Assembly: GCF_036067295.1 (NCBI RefSeq)
Contig: NZ_CP107954.1
Location: 2,604,001 to 2,668,000 of the forward strand
DNA: 64,000 nt
Source: Kribbella sp. NBC_00382
GTDB taxonomy: Bacteria; Actinomycetota; Actinomycetes; Propionibacteriales; Kribbellaceae
Reading direction: 5' to 3'
Shown here: positions 16,604 through 25,558 of the stretch, one piece after another
How the letters are laid out: each line of letters opens with the position of its first letter
How positions within the stretch are numbered: position 1 is the stretch's first letter
The notes under the pieces: model-generated
Told to the model about the DNA's origin: nothing
The model's database searches: none
What the model saw: the letters and a program-made list of their open reading frames with translations, nothing else
Translations under genes and position numbers: made by a program

Positions 16604-17362
16604 CTAGCTGTGTGGGAAGGACAGGTGCTGGTGGATCAGCTTCCAGCCGTCCTGCCGTCGCTGGAACACACGGGTAGCCCGGGACCAGCTGTCGACTGAC
16701 CCAGCCTGCACATGGTCAAGACCCCAGGTGACAGCCAGGTCTCCACGCGTCTCCACCCGCAGGTCGGGGGTCTCAAAGCTGACCGCATCAGCCGCCTCAA
16801 GGCCCGCAGCGCACACCGCCCGTACGGCCGCCTTGCCCACGTACTGCATCTGCCCGCCGTGCTCGTAGGACACGACATCCTCCGCGATCCCGTCCATCAG
16901 CCCGTCGAGATCCTTGGCAGCCGTCAGCTCCGACCAGCGACCCTGCAGCTCCCGTACTTCGGAAGCCGGCGAATCGTCCGACGGGAACGAGTGATGTTCA
17001 TGCGTCACCACCCACCGCCCGGACTCCTTGCGCAACCCCAGCGTCAGCCGCAGTCGCGTGGGGCTGTCCGGGAACTCGCCAGCCTGCCCACACCGCAGCA
17101 GCGCGAATGCGAACGCGACATCCACCCCCGCCGTCACCGATAGCGACTCGATCTCGAAGACAGCCCCGGACGCCTGCCACTCGAAGAACCCCGGCCAGGT
17201 CTCCCGATACGCGTCCAGCCCACGCACCCCGGAGTACGGCGGTGGTACGTCGAACATGACGATGTCGTCAGCGTGATCCTCGAGCACGACCGCCAGCTCG
17301 CCAGCGTGCACCGCCGTCGCCCAACGCTCGATCAAACTGCGGATCGCCTGTTCATCAGTCAT
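16604..17362 (-). CDS. Tandem SnoaL-like (NTF2-fold) protein
   Basis: 252 residues containing two SnoaL/ketosteroid-isomerase-like domains, about 1-125 (RSLIERWATAVHAGELAVVL...WVVTHEHHSF) and about 135-250 (LQGRWSELTAAKDLDGLMDG...WKLIHQHLSF). Each repeats the same N-terminal helix and C-terminal HxHxSF strand, so the gene is an internal duplication. Such domains bind or isomerise small hydrophobic molecules. It lies 58 bases downstream of the ECF sigma gene, which carries a related C-terminal domain. Confidence 0.82.
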   Translation of the reverse strand: MTDEQAIRSLIERWATAVHAGELAVVLEDHADDIVMFDVPPPYSGVRGLDAYRETWPGFFEWQASGAVFEIESLSVTAGVDVAFAFALLRCGQAGEFPDSPTRLRLTLGLRKESGRWVVTHEHHSFPSDDSPASEVRELQGRWSELTAAKDLDGLMDGIAEDVVSYEHGGQMQYVGKAAVRAVCAAGLEAADAVSFETPDLRVETRGDLAVTWGLDHVQAGSVDSWSRATRVFQRRQDGWKLIHQHLSFPHS

Positions 17363-17420
17363 CGTTCCAGTCCTCTCTCGAAGCCACTGTCACGACTACA
17401 ACCCGCGCCGCCCGCCAAAC

Positions 17421-18368
17421 TCATCGCGGCAGCGACAACGGCAACCCGAACTCAGCGAAGTCGGCCTCCAGGAACGACACCACCTCAGCGATCGCGGACC
17501 CCCGCACTACGAGCAGGTCCAGACCCTTGGGCAGGTACCGCCCGTCCACCAGCATGTACGTGCCGAAGGCGAGCTGCCCGTTCGCCTGGCAGGGCAGGAA
17601 CCTCCACTGCGCCTTCAGCGGCCCATCCAGCAGGAACCCGCGGATCCCCTCGTGCCCCTCGAACCATTGCGGCAGCGGCGGCATCGAGTACTTCGCATCC
17701 TCGGTCAGCAGCTCCACGATCGCCTCGACGTCACCCGCCTCCCAAGCGGACAGGTACCGCCGACCCAACTCCCGCGTAGCGGCCTCACCGAGACTCGCCA
17801 GCGTCGCCTGTTGAGTGGGCGCGCCACTGACGACCTTCCGAGCCCGCTGCAAGGCACTGTTGACCGCAGCGACCGTTGTGTCGAGCAACTCGGCCACCTC
17901 ACTGGCAGCGAAGGCCAGTACGTCCCGCAGCAGCAGTACTGCGCGCTGAAGCGCCGACAGGTGCTGCAACGACGCCACAAAGGCCAGCTCAACACCCTCA
18001 AGCGCCAGCACCCGAGCCTCTGGCGTCAACTGCGCAGTCCAGGCCATCCTGCTCGACGGATAGGGCTCGACCCACAAGGCCTCAATAGCGGGTGTATCAG
18101 TAGGAAGCTCTCGACGGCCCCGGCGCTCGATCAGCGTCAGGCACCGATTAGTGGCGATCTTGTAGAGCCACGGCCGCACCGACTCACCCTCGAAGCGCCG
18201 CAGGCTGCTCCAAGCCCGTACTAACGTCTCCTGCACGCAGTCCTCGGCATCGTGATCCGAACCGAGCATCCGGTAGCAATGCGCATGCAGCTCGCCCCGC
18301 AACGGCCCGACCAGCTCACCGAAGGCGACCTCGTCCCCTGCCCGAGCAAGCTCTATCCGGCGATCCAC
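17421..18368 (-). CDS. ECF sigma factor with C-terminal SnoaL-like domain
   Basis: 315 residues. Sigma region 2 ([47 protein letters not shown]) and region 4 ([39 protein letters not shown]) are followed by an NTF2-like domain ([35 protein letters not shown]). This is the sigX5/TIGR02960-type layout. The C-terminal domain normally tunes activity, and no separate anti-sigma gene is seen. GTG 18368 overlaps the trpD stop by 16 bases, so it is probably co-transcribed with trpD, an odd partnership. Confidence 0.85.
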   Translation of the reverse strand: MDRRIELARAGDEVAFGELVGPLRGELHAHCYRMLGSDHDAEDCVQETLVRAWSSLRRFEGESVRPWLYKIATNRCLTLIERRGRRELPTDTPAIEALWVEPYPSSRMAWTAQLTPEARVLALEGVELAFVASLQHLSALQRAVLLLRDVLAFAASEVAELLDTTVAAVNSALQRARKVVSGAPTQQATLASLGEAATRELGRRYLSAWEAGDVEAIVELLTEDAKYSMPPLPQWFEGHEGIRGFLLDGPLKAQWRFLPCQANGQLAFGTYMLVDGRYLPKGLDLLVVRGSAIAEVVSFLEADFAEFGLPLSLPR

Positions 18369-19375
18369 CGCCCCAGTGTTGCAGCTGCCCGACCACTGTC
18401 GATCGCTTCCGCGCACTGCTTCAGCGCGACAGCCAGCTGGTCGACCAGTGGCTCGTCCGTCAGCCGCGCCACGGCCACAGCAGCTGCAGCGTTCAGCAGT
18501 ACTACGTCCCGCGCCGGGCTGACCTCGCCAGCTAGGACCGAGTGCAGCACTCGGGCGTTAGCAGCCGCAGTACTGCCGCGCAGCGCAGCAAGCGATGACG
18601 GAGCAAGGCCTAGTGAGCGCGGATCCAAGGACTCGGGTACTGCCCGGCCATTGCGGACCACCCAGACGCAGGACGATGCAGTAGTCGTCAGCTTGTCGAG
18701 ACCGTCATCGCCTCGGACAACCAGGGCGTCCCCACCGCGATCAGCGAGGGCTGCGGCCAGTACCGGCTGCATGCGTGCGTCGGCGACTCCCACCAGCTGA
18801 TAGACGGGATCAGCCGGGTTGAGGAGTGGACCGAGCACGTTGAAGGCGGTGGGAACGCCCAGCTCACGGCGTACCGCCGCTACGCACCGCAGAGCCGGGT
18901 TGAAGCGAGGTGCGAACAAGTAGGTGATCCCAGCCCTCTCCGCGACCCTGACGGCCTCAGCGGGAGACAGGTCGAGTGGAATGCCCAAGTGCTCGACCAA
19001 GTCGGCCGAGCCACCGGTCTGTGAGGAGGCGGCGCGGCCACCATGCTTGACCACGGTGACGCCAGTCGACGCGGCCACGATCGCCGCCATGGTGGAGATG
19101 TTGATCGCGCCCGTCCCGTCGCCACCCGTCCCGACGATGTCGACAAAGATCCCCGGGATGGTGACGGAGGTGGCGTGCTGGCGGAGCGCAGAGGCCATCG
19201 CGGCGATCTCGGCCGGTGTCTCGCCCTTGGCCCGCAAAGCGATCAGGAAGCCGGATACCTGAGCCGACGTCGCCTCCCCGCTGACCACGCGGTCCATTGC
19301 CCACCAGACGTCCTCCGGCGCAACGTCACGGCCGACGAGCAGGTCGGAGATCAATCTGGACCAGGTGCGGTTCAT
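18353..19375 (-). CDS. trpD: Anthranilate phosphoribosyltransferase
   Basis: 340 residues of normal TrpD length. [21 protein letters not shown] is the PRPP-binding glycine loop, [20 protein letters not shown] the conserved second motif, and [10 protein letters not shown]...[15 protein letters not shown] the anthranilate side. It transfers phosphoribose from PRPP to anthranilate in tryptophan synthesis. No other trp gene is adjacent. GAGGA precedes the ATG. A leader peptide with two Trp codons and a transcription attenuator lie upstream, so expression should respond to tryptophan supply. Confidence 0.95.
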   Translation of the reverse strand: MNRTWSRLISDLLVGRDVAPEDVWWAMDRVVSGEATSAQVSGFLIALRAKGETPAEIAAMASALRQHATSVTIPGIFVDIVGTGGDGTGAINISTMAAIVAASTGVTVVKHGGRAASSQTGGSADLVEHLGIPLDLSPAEAVRVAERAGITYLFAPRFNPALRCVAAVRRELGVPTAFNVLGPLLNPADPVYQLVGVADARMQPVLAAALADRGGDALVVRGDDGLDKLTTTASSCVWVVRNGRAVPESLDPRSLGLAPSSLAALRGSTAAANARVLHSVLAGEVSPARDVVLLNAAAAVAVARLTDEPLVDQLAVALKQCAEAIDSGRAAATLGRWIAG

Positions 19376-19430
19376 GGTCAGTCCTCGAAGTCGGGCCGAC
19401 CCCGACGAGGCTCACCTGCAGACATCACAA

Positions 19431-19453
19431 CGGCCGCCTCATCGAGGCGGCCG
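19431..19453 (-). terminator. trp attenuator terminator (3:4 hairpin)
   Basis: A perfect ten-bp stem (CGGCCGCCTC / GAGGCGGCCG) with a three-base loop lies between the leader peptide and trpD. Its upstream arm contains GGCCGCC (on RNA), exactly complementary to GGCGGCC (19484-19478 on the minus strand) just after the leader stop. An antiterminator can therefore form instead. GGTGG in the Trp codons can in turn pair with CCACC (1:2 structure). Confidence 0.8.
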
Positions 19454-19483
19454 GTTGGGTTCGCGCAAAGGTAGGTGGGCCGC

Positions 19484-19522
19484 CTAGTCGACGGGCCACC
19501 AGCTGCTCAAGCGCGTGATCAC
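19484..19522 (-). CDS. trpL: trp operon leader peptide
   Basis: Twelve codons, GTG start: M-I-T-R-L-S-S-W-W-P-V-D, then TAG. The tandem Trp codons (19501-19496) are the sensor of a ribosome-mediated attenuator. The start overlaps the SDR stop codon as GTGA, which allows translational coupling. TACTGT (19529-19534), inside the end of the SDR gene, also lies in -10 position for a leaderless leader mRNA. Pairing segments 1 to 4 are all identifiable downstream (see terminator 19431-19453). Confidence 0.85.
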   Translation of the reverse strand: MITRLSSWWPVD

Positions 19523-20403
19523 GGCTGAACAGTAACAAGGTCGCTCGCGATCTCCCAGAGGCGTTCGGCGTTGCCCGGGTCGAGGGCGAACGGAGCCACT
19601 CCGCCACCGAACATCACCGGCGGCCCGGTCAGTACGGGGGCTTCGGCGCAGTCTTCGTAGTACCGGCCGCCGGTGGTGAGGGTTGCGGCGAGGACCGAGG
19701 TTGCGGCGCCTTGCTGGACGGTCTTGCGGCGCTCGACCGGCGTACGGAGTCCGCCGGTGTGCTTCTGGAGGTTGGTCGCGATCGCTCCGGGGTTGACCGC
19801 GTTGGCGACGATGCCGTCATCGGCCCATCGCCTGGTCGCCTCGACGGCGAGGAGGACGGTCGCGGTCTTCGACTCGCCGTACGCGCCGATCGGGGTGTAC
19901 GGGCGGTAGACCCAGTCGAGGTCGTCGAAGACCGGCGGCGCCATCAGGTGTGCGTTCGAGCTCAATGACACGATCCGCGCTCCGCCAGCAGCGGCGAGGG
20001 CGGCGTGGAGTCCATCAACCAAGGCGAAGTGGCCGAGGAAGTTGACGGCAAACTGCAGCTCGTGGCCTTCCGGCGTACGGGTCAGCTCCGGTATGCCCAT
20101 GATGCCGGCGTTGTTGACCAGGATGTCCAGCGGTCCGTCCCACGCGCGAACAAAGGCCCGAACGGAGTCCAGAGAGGCGAGATCCAGCTCGGCAACCGCA
20201 GCACCTGAGATGTTCGAAGCGATTTCCTTGCCTGCGACAACATTCCGGACGGCGAGCACGACCTCGGCGCCGGCCGCCGCCAAGGCGCGCGCCGTCTCGA
20301 CCCCGATCCCCGAGTTGGCGCCGGTGATGAGCGCGCGCTGGCCGGTGAGGTCGACACCAGCCAGTACATCGCTAGCAGTAGAAGAGAATCCAAAAGAGTT
20401 CAT
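19519..20403 (-). CDS. Short-chain dehydrogenase/reductase
   Basis: 294 residues. It has the Rossmann cofactor loop ALITGANSGIGVETARALA (NADP type), LVNNAGIMGIPEL, the catalytic Ser in IVSLSSNAHLM, and the Tyr/Lys pair in YGESKTATVLLAVEATRRW, where the canonical YxxxK spacing is kept. This subgroup resembles retinol-dehydrogenase/WW-domain oxidoreductase-like SDRs. CAGGAT (20410-20415) lies six bases before the ATG, a leaderless start. It diverges from an MmyB-type regulator, the common pairing in actinomycetes, and its stop overlaps the trp leader start. Confidence 0.9.
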   Translation of the reverse strand: MNSFGFSSTASDVLAGVDLTGQRALITGANSGIGVETARALAAAGAEVVLAVRNVVAGKEIASNISGAAVAELDLASLDSVRAFVRAWDGPLDILVNNAGIMGIPELTRTPEGHELQFAVNFLGHFALVDGLHAALAAAGGARIVSLSSNAHLMAPPVFDDLDWVYRPYTPIGAYGESKTATVLLAVEATRRWADDGIVANAVNPGAIATNLQKHTGGLRTPVERRKTVQQGAATSVLAATLTTGGRYYEDCAEAPVLTGPPVMFGGGVAPFALDPGNAERLWEIASDLVTVQP

Positions 20404-20442
20404 AACCCGATCCTGCGTCGACCAGCGCCCGGTAAGAAGGCT

Positions 20443-20464
20443 CTGCTGACACTGGTACCAGCAG
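20443..20464. promoter_or_regulatory. Palindromic site between SDR and MmyB-type regulator
   Basis: CTGGTACCAG (20452-20461) is a perfect ten-bp palindrome, flanked by CTGCTG (20443) and CAGCAG (20459). It sits in the 100-bp divergent spacer, upstream of both leaderless -10 boxes, where an autoregulating HTH protein would bind. Confidence 0.5.
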
Positions 20465-20503
20465 GGGCAGGATGAGCCCGCAGTACGCCTCTACCCTGGA
20501 AGC

Positions 20504-21304
20504 ATGAGCAACCTCGGCGAGTACCTGAAGGTACGTCGCGAGCGGCTGCGCCCAGAGGACGTAGGCCTGCCAGGCGGCAGCCGTAGGCGCGTACCGGGCC
20601 TGCGCCGCGAGGAGGTCGCGCTACTGGCCGGCATCAGCGTCGAGTACTACCTAAGGCTGGAGCAGGGCCGCGACCAGCACCCCTCCGACCAGGTACTCGA
20701 CAGCCTCGCCCGCGCGCTCCAGCTGGACGCCGACTCCGAGACCTACCTCAAGAAGCTCACCACTCCCACCAAGCCGGTACGCCGCCGAGCCCGCCCCGAG
20801 CAGGTGAGCGCCGGCGTACAAAGCCTCATCAACACCTGGTCGACCACCCCAGCCCTGGTCCACGGCCGCTACATGACCACCCTGGCAGCGAACCCCATGG
20901 CCGTTGCCTTAAGCCCGTTCTTTGCGCCCGGCATCAACACGCTGAGGGCGGCTTTCCTGGAGCCGGAGATGCGCGAGTTCTACCTCGACTGGGACGAGAT
21001 GACCGCCAAGGCCGTCGCCTACCTCCGCTCGATCATCGCCCCCGACATCGACGACCCCCAGATCACCACCCTGATCGGCGAACTCAGCCTGCACAGCGAC
21101 CGCTTCCGCACCCTCTGGGCCAAACAGGACGTCCGCCAGAAAACCAGCGGCACCACCCGCTTCAACCACCCGCAAGTAGGCCCGCTAACCCTCAACTACG
21201 AAAAGCTCGCCCTCCCAGGCACCCCACACCAGATGCTCATCACCTACCACGCCACCCCCGGCACGCCCTCCCACGAGAAGCTCCAACTGCTGGCTCACTT
21301 GTAG
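20504..21304 (+). CDS. MmyB-type helix-turn-helix regulator
   Basis: 266 residues. An N-terminal XRE HTH (LGEYLKVRRERLRPEDVGLP, RRVPGLRREEVALLAGISVE, YYLRLEQGRDQHPS) is followed by the MmyB-like PAS-related ligand domain (ALVHGRYMTTLAANPMAVAL, LYRS-like helix, HPQVGPLTLNYEKL). Such proteins commonly control a divergent SDR gene, as here. TACCCT (20492-20497) six bases before the ATG marks a leaderless transcript. Its stop overlaps the 3' end of the convergent GH16 gene by ten bases. Confidence 0.9.
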   Translation: MSNLGEYLKVRRERLRPEDVGLPGGSRRRVPGLRREEVALLAGISVEYYLRLEQGRDQHPSDQVLDSLARALQLDADSETYLKKLTTPTKPVRRRARPEQVSAGVQSLINTWSTTPALVHGRYMTTLAANPMAVALSPFFAPGINTLRAAFLEPEMREFYLDWDEMTAKAVAYLRSIIAPDIDDPQITTLIGELSLHSDRFRTLWAKQDVRQKTSGTTRFNHPQVGPLTLNYEKLALPGTPHQMLITYHATPGTPSHEKLQLLAHL

Positions 21305-22056
21305 CCGCGGATGTAGTCGACGACGAACTCGGGCACCGCCTCCACCGAATCATCGGGGAAGTCGAAGACGGCGAGCATCAGTTGCATCGGGTACGCCGGT
21401 GGGCTCGGGCAGCTGCGGACCAGAGCACCGTCGACGTAGAAGTCGGCGCGGTCAGGCGTCCAGTCGACGGCGTACAGGTGGAAGTCGGTGAGGTCCAGGT
21501 CCAGCCGGACTGCCTCGAAGTCTTCGGGGACCGACGGGTCGCGGAAGGTGTGCAGGCCCATGCCTACCTCGACGGAGCCGGGCAGCACGGACTTGCCGAA
21601 CATCTCGGTGATGCAGATCTCGGCGCAGCGTTCGGGGCTGTCTTCCAGGCCGACCATCCACAGCGCGACCATCGAGCGGGGCGAGACGACGGCGCGGGCG
21701 CGGAGTTCGATGTAGCCGCCAGTTGGTGTCCAGCCCCAAAACGCAGGCTGCTCCTCGCGGACAACCAAGCCGTCGCGGTACGGCTGCTGGCCGACAGTAC
21801 TGCCGACCGGCCCCGAGAAGTTGCCCGTCTGGATGCCCGAGACCCGCGTCGGCGGCGTGTGGTCGTCCTCACACCACAGGCCGTGCTCCGGCGGGATGAA
21901 CAGCCGCAAACAGGAGTCCGCAAGCTCGTACTGCGCCGCCGTCGCGGCCCGGGAACTCCAGTGGGGAAGGTAATTCGGCAGCCAGACGGCGGTATCGAGC
22001 GTTGATCCGTCGAAGTGGTCCTCGAAGACAAGCTGACGCTGCGCCATAGCGGCCAT
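21295..22056 (-). CDS. Glycoside hydrolase family 16-like protein with altered active site
   Basis: 253 residues with a GH16 beta-jelly-roll pattern (EDHFDGSTLDTAVWLPNYLP, GYIELRARAV, FHLYAVDWTPDRADFYVDGAL, FVVDYIRGYK). The catalytic motif ExDxxE reads EICITE: both Glu are kept but the central Asp is Cys. No signal peptide is seen, so the protein is apparently cytoplasmic, which is unusual for a beta-glucanase fold. ATG 22056 is used; an ATG nine bases further in is equally possible. Substrate and activity are uncertain. Confidence 0.78.
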   Translation of the reverse strand: MAAMAQRQLVFEDHFDGSTLDTAVWLPNYLPHWSSRAATAAQYELADSCLRLFIPPEHGLWCEDDHTPPTRVSGIQTGNFSGPVGSTVGQQPYRDGLVVREEQPAFWGWTPTGGYIELRARAVVSPRSMVALWMVGLEDSPERCAEICITEMFGKSVLPGSVEVGMGLHTFRDPSVPEDFEAVRLDLDLTDFHLYAVDWTPDRADFYVDGALVRSCPSPPAYPMQLMLAVFDFPDDSVEAVPEFVVDYIRGYK

Positions 22057-22127
22057 GATCCCCGACCTGTCACATGATGAGCCCGGCAACCGTCAACGGA
22101 TTGACCGCGACCGAGAGAAAGTGACCT

Positions 22128-23000
22128 GTGGACGACATCGACCAACTGGCCGGCCAGTTCGAGCAGAATCGTGCTCAGCTGCGCTCGGTCGCGTACCGGA
22201 TGCTCGGTTCCGTGAGCGAGGCCGAGGACGCGGTGCAGGAGGCCTGGCTGCGGTTGAGCCGGTCCGACGCGAGCGAGATCCAGAACCTGGGCGGCTGGCT
22301 GACGACGGTGGTGTCGCGGGTCTGCCTCGACCAGTTGCGCAGCCGGAAGACGCGCCGGGAGGACTCACTCGACGTGTTCGTCCCCGACCCGATCCTGAGC
22401 CCGCTCGACCCCGCGGAAGAAGCGGTCCAGGCGGACGCCGTCGGGCTCGCGATGATGGTCGTGCTCGAGAAGCTGGCGCCGGCTGAGCGGCTCGCGTTCG
22501 TGCTGCACGACATGTTCGGCCTCACCTTCGACGAGGTCGCCGAGATCGTCGGCAAAACCTCGGCCGCGACCAGGCAACTCGCCTCCCGCGCCCGCCGCCG
22601 GGTCCAGGGCGCCCCGGTCACCGACAGCGACCTGAGCCGCCAACGCGAGGTCGTCGACGCCTTCCTCGCCGCCTCCCGCAGCGGCGACTTCGAGGCGCTG
22701 CTCTCCCTCCTCGACCCCGACGTCGTACTCCGCGCCGACGCCGGTACTACGGAATCCCACGGCCCCGCAGTCTCCAAGCTGGTCCGCGGCGCCCTGGCCG
22801 TCGTCGAACAAGCCCTCACCTTCACCCGCCTGGCCCCGCACACCCGCCCGGCCGTCATCAACGGCTACCCGGGCGCCATGACCGTCGTCAACGGCACCCT
22901 GATGGGCGTCATGGACGTCACCGTCCACAACGGACTGATCACCGAGATCAACATCCTGGCCGACCTGCCCCGCCTCGAAGGACTCCCGATCCCCGCCTGA
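22128..23000 (+). CDS. ECF sigma factor, SigJ-like with SnoaL domain
   Basis: 290 residues. Region 2 (LRSVAYRMLGSVSEAEDAVQ, EAWLRLSR, NLGGWLTTVVSRVCLDQLRS) and region 4 (LAPAERLAFVLHDMFGLTFD, EIVGKTSAATRQLASRARRR) are followed by an NTF2-like extension (EVVDAFLAASRSGDFEALLS). The layout is that of SigJ/ECF41-related factors, but the typical DGGGK linker motif is not present. GTG start. It is followed 87 bases later by an FAD oxidase gene, a plausible target. Confidence 0.87.
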   Translation: MDDIDQLAGQFEQNRAQLRSVAYRMLGSVSEAEDAVQEAWLRLSRSDASEIQNLGGWLTTVVSRVCLDQLRSRKTRREDSLDVFVPDPILSPLDPAEEAVQADAVGLAMMVVLEKLAPAERLAFVLHDMFGLTFDEVAEIVGKTSAATRQLASRARRRVQGAPVTDSDLSRQREVVDAFLAASRSGDFEALLSLLDPDVVLRADAGTTESHGPAVSKLVRGALAVVEQALTFTRLAPHTRPAVINGYPGAMTVVNGTLMGVMDVTVHNGLITEINILADLPRLEGLPIPA

Positions 23001-23087
23001 CTCAAAAACTTCCACCGGTCGTGTCTATCTGGGCCCTGCCGCTTCGACGTGTGTGTAAGAGCCAGGCACACGCGAGGGAGCAGCAGG

Positions 23088-24362
23088 ATGAGCACGCAGG
23101 CGGTCTATTCGGTAGAGGCGACTGGTAGTGACGTTGTTGCGGCACTGCTCGGGTCCGGCTTCAACGGGTCGATTCACCGGGCAGGTGACGAGCAGTACGA
23201 CGCACTGCGCAAGTCGATCGTCCCCACCTTTGACTCGCGGCCCCTAGTGGTCGCAGAGGCCAGCAGCCGCACAGATGTCCAGGCGGCAGTGCGGACGGCC
23301 CGGCAGCTCGGGTTGCCGATCGCAGTACAGGCGACTGGGCACGGTACTCGGGTGCCGGCCGACGGAGGCATCCTGCTCAAGACGAGCGCCATGACGTCAG
23401 TACTGGTCGATCCGCAGCGCAAGGTGGCCAAGGTAGGCCCGGGTACTCGCTGGGGCGCAGTGATCGATGCTGCTGGCCAGTTCGGGCTGGCACCGCTGGC
23501 CGGGTCGTCGCGGGACGTCGGGGTCACCGGCTACACGCTTGGCGGAGGCGTTGGCTGGCTCGCCCGGAAGTACGGGTTCGCGGCCGACAGCGTGATCCGT
23601 GCCGAGGTCGTGACCGCGGATGGCCGAGTCGTGACCGCGAGCGCCGATGAGCACCCGGACCTGTTCTGGGCGATCCGCGGTGGCAGCGGCAACTTCGGGA
23701 TCGTCACCTCACTCGAGTTCCGCCTGTACGCCGTGCCGCAGGTCCACTCCGGCATCGTGTACTTCGCGATCGACAACGCAGCCGAGACGCTCAAGTTCTA
23801 CCGCGACTGGTCCGCCACCATCCCCAACGAGCTCAGCACCGCGATCCTGCTGACCCGCGCCCCGGACGGCACCCGCGCACTCGCGATCAAGGCTTCGTAC
23901 TCCGGTGAGGCCGAGCTGGCCGAGCACCTCCTCAAGCCCCTCTTCGAGGTCGCGGGCCAACGACTGGCCGGCGACCTCAAGACCACCCCGTACGGCGAGT
24001 CCTCGATGGGTGGAACCCCGGCCCGCCACCTGGACCTGCTCGACACGCTCGAGGACGACCTGCTCGACGAGTTGGCCAAGCTGCCCGGCGCGACCGTCGA
24101 GATCCGTCACTGGGGTGGCGCGATGGCCCACCCCGGTCCCGGCGCCGGCCCGGTCGGGCACCGCGAAGCGGCGTACTCGCTGATCATCGACCAGGAGGTT
24201 CCCGGGCTGGCCACCACCGGCCGGACGTTCCTGAACTTCCTGGCTGACCCGGCGCGCGCGACCTCGGCGTACTGCGAAGCCGATCTGACCCGCCTCCGCG
24301 CGGTCAAGCGGGCCTACGACCCGGACAACTTCTTCCACCTGAACCACAACCTGAAGCCCTGA
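23088..24362 (+). CDS. FAD-dependent oxidoreductase, BBE (berberine-bridge-like) family
   Basis: 424 residues. The PCMH-type FAD domain has the conserved GHG (QATGHGTR, candidate covalent histidine), VGPGTRWGAVIDAA, VGVTGYTLGGGVGWLARKYG and FWAIRGGSGNFGIVT. The C-terminal BBE motif YDPDNFFHLNHNLKP is intact. The family oxidises sugars, alkaloids or polyketides with oxygen. The Cys partner of bicovalent members is not seen in the GVTGYTLGGG loop. GAGGGAG precedes the ATG. Confidence 0.9.
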   Translation: MSTQAVYSVEATGSDVVAALLGSGFNGSIHRAGDEQYDALRKSIVPTFDSRPLVVAEASSRTDVQAAVRTARQLGLPIAVQATGHGTRVPADGGILLKTSAMTSVLVDPQRKVAKVGPGTRWGAVIDAAGQFGLAPLAGSSRDVGVTGYTLGGGVGWLARKYGFAADSVIRAEVVTADGRVVTASADEHPDLFWAIRGGSGNFGIVTSLEFRLYAVPQVHSGIVYFAIDNAAETLKFYRDWSATIPNELSTAILLTRAPDGTRALAIKASYSGEAELAEHLLKPLFEVAGQRLAGDLKTTPYGESSMGGTPARHLDLLDTLEDDLLDELAKLPGATVEIRHWGGAMAHPGPGAGPVGHREAAYSLIIDQEVPGLATTGRTFLNFLADPARATSAYCEADLTRLRAVKRAYDPDNFFHLNHNLKP

Positions 24363-24370
24363 GCACAGCA

Positions 24371-24408
24371 AAGCGGCCCGGCCCCTCGCGAGAGGAGCCG
24401 GGCCGCTT
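24371..24408. terminator. Bidirectional terminator hairpin
   Basis: AAGCGGCCCGGC and GCCGGGCCGCTT form the outer stem, with CCTC/GAGG inside closed by GCGA. It lies between the convergent FAD oxidase and cell-wall protein genes. The T/A-rich ends allow use in both directions. Confidence 0.75.
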
Positions 24409-24419
24409 GAGCAAGAACC

Positions 24420-25385
24420 TCAGGCAGTGCCGGAGTTGCCGTAGACAGTGACGTGCACGTGGTCGTAGTGGTTGGCCGTCGTGCTGCCACGGTCCTCCAT
24501 CGCGCGCCAGCCTTCGCTGCCGCGCTGGACCGTCCAGATGTGCTGCTGCCAGATGAGCTGGCTGACGCCCATCGCCTTGCGGTTGGCCTTCAGCCAGTCG
24601 GCGATCTCCTGGCCGGTCTCGCCGCTGACCATGATGTCGAGCGCGTGGCCGGAGGAGTGCTCGCTGCCGCTGTCGCCGCTGCGCAGACCGCCGTACGAGG
24701 TGACGGAGGGGAACAGGTGGCAGATCGCGCGGTGCACCCGGATGGCGTCCGCGGTCAGGCCGTCCTCGACGCTGGAGCCGGACTTGCAGGCTGCCTGCGA
24801 CGGGGTGCCCGCGACGGACTCCTCGACCGGCTTGGTCGCGGCCAGGTACTGCGCCTTGACCCAGCGGGAAGCGCCGTCGCGGACGATCTCGGCCCAGATG
24901 CCCTGGACCTTGCCGGTGACGGAGACCTTGCTGCCCTTTTCCAGGACGGTCAGCAGGTTGCCGGTGACCGGGGCGGACCACACGTTCACGTCGGTGGTGG
25001 TGAACTTGCTGCCGGTGATCTTCAGCGGGGCGACCGTCTTCACGCTCTCGGCGGCCCGGGTCTTGATCGAGCTCGGCTTCGGGATCGGAGCCTGCTTCTT
25101 CAGGTGCTTCGCGACCGGCGGCGTCTTCGACGGCGCCTGGGTCGGTGCCAGGTTCAGTGACGGACGAAGGGCGTCCCGGCTGGTCGGTGCCTCACGCTTC
25201 AGCTGCAGGGGCGAGCTGGCGGTAGTCACGTCGTGCTTCGGGGCTTCGTCGGGGAATGCGACTGCGGAGCCGGTGGCCAATAGCGCCACCGCGGCGCCGG
25301 GAATCGCGACCTTCACGATGCCGGGGCCGATCATCTTGGGGCGCGGTTGACGGTGCCGCGCCTGTCTATGCCGTCCTTCAGTCAC
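24420..25385 (-). CDS. Secreted SH3-domain / peptidoglycan-binding-type protein
   Basis: 321 residues. A basic N terminus and one hydrophobic segment (IVKVAIPGAAVALLATGSAV) act as signal peptide or anchor. A Lys/Pro/Thr-rich linker runs to about 130, then an SH3-like domain (DVNVWSAPVTGNLLTVLEKG...RWVKAQYLA). The last 110 residues (RVHRAICHLFPSVTSYGGLR...SGHALDIMV...NHYDHVHVTVYG) match the ARB_07466-type domain, with conserved SSGHALDIMV and YDHVHV that resemble the metal site of D-Ala-D-Ala peptidases. It probably acts on the cell wall. GTG 25385 is chosen for its GGGTGAG site. Confidence 0.8.
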   Translation of the reverse strand: MTEGRHRQARHRQPRPKMIGPGIVKVAIPGAAVALLATGSAVAFPDEAPKHDVTTASSPLQLKREAPTSRDALRPSLNLAPTQAPSKTPPVAKHLKKQAPIPKPSSIKTRAAESVKTVAPLKITGSKFTTTDVNVWSAPVTGNLLTVLEKGSKVSVTGKVQGIWAEIVRDGASRWVKAQYLAATKPVEESVAGTPSQAACKSGSSVEDGLTADAIRVHRAICHLFPSVTSYGGLRSGDSGSEHSSGHALDIMVSGETGQEIADWLKANRKAMGVSQLIWQQHIWTVQRGSEGWRAMEDRGSTTANHYDHVHVTVYGNSGTA

Positions 25386-25558
25386 TGACTCACCCAATCT
25401 GCCGAGATCAAAACGTTATCGACCGGAGGAGTCAAGCACACAACCTGGCGAGTCAACGAACTGGCGCGGCGTTTTAACGAATTACGTACATCCCGCACGC
25501 TCAGCGGTTGTGATTTACCGCGCGGCGCCGGGGCGTGGTGTCTGCTTGACTGCCCGTC

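Noticed and set aside
25386..25558. c-di-AMP-type riboswitch ahead of the cell-wall protein gene
   Set aside because: The spacer is short and lacks the conserved paired elements; only promoter-like TTGACT words are seen.
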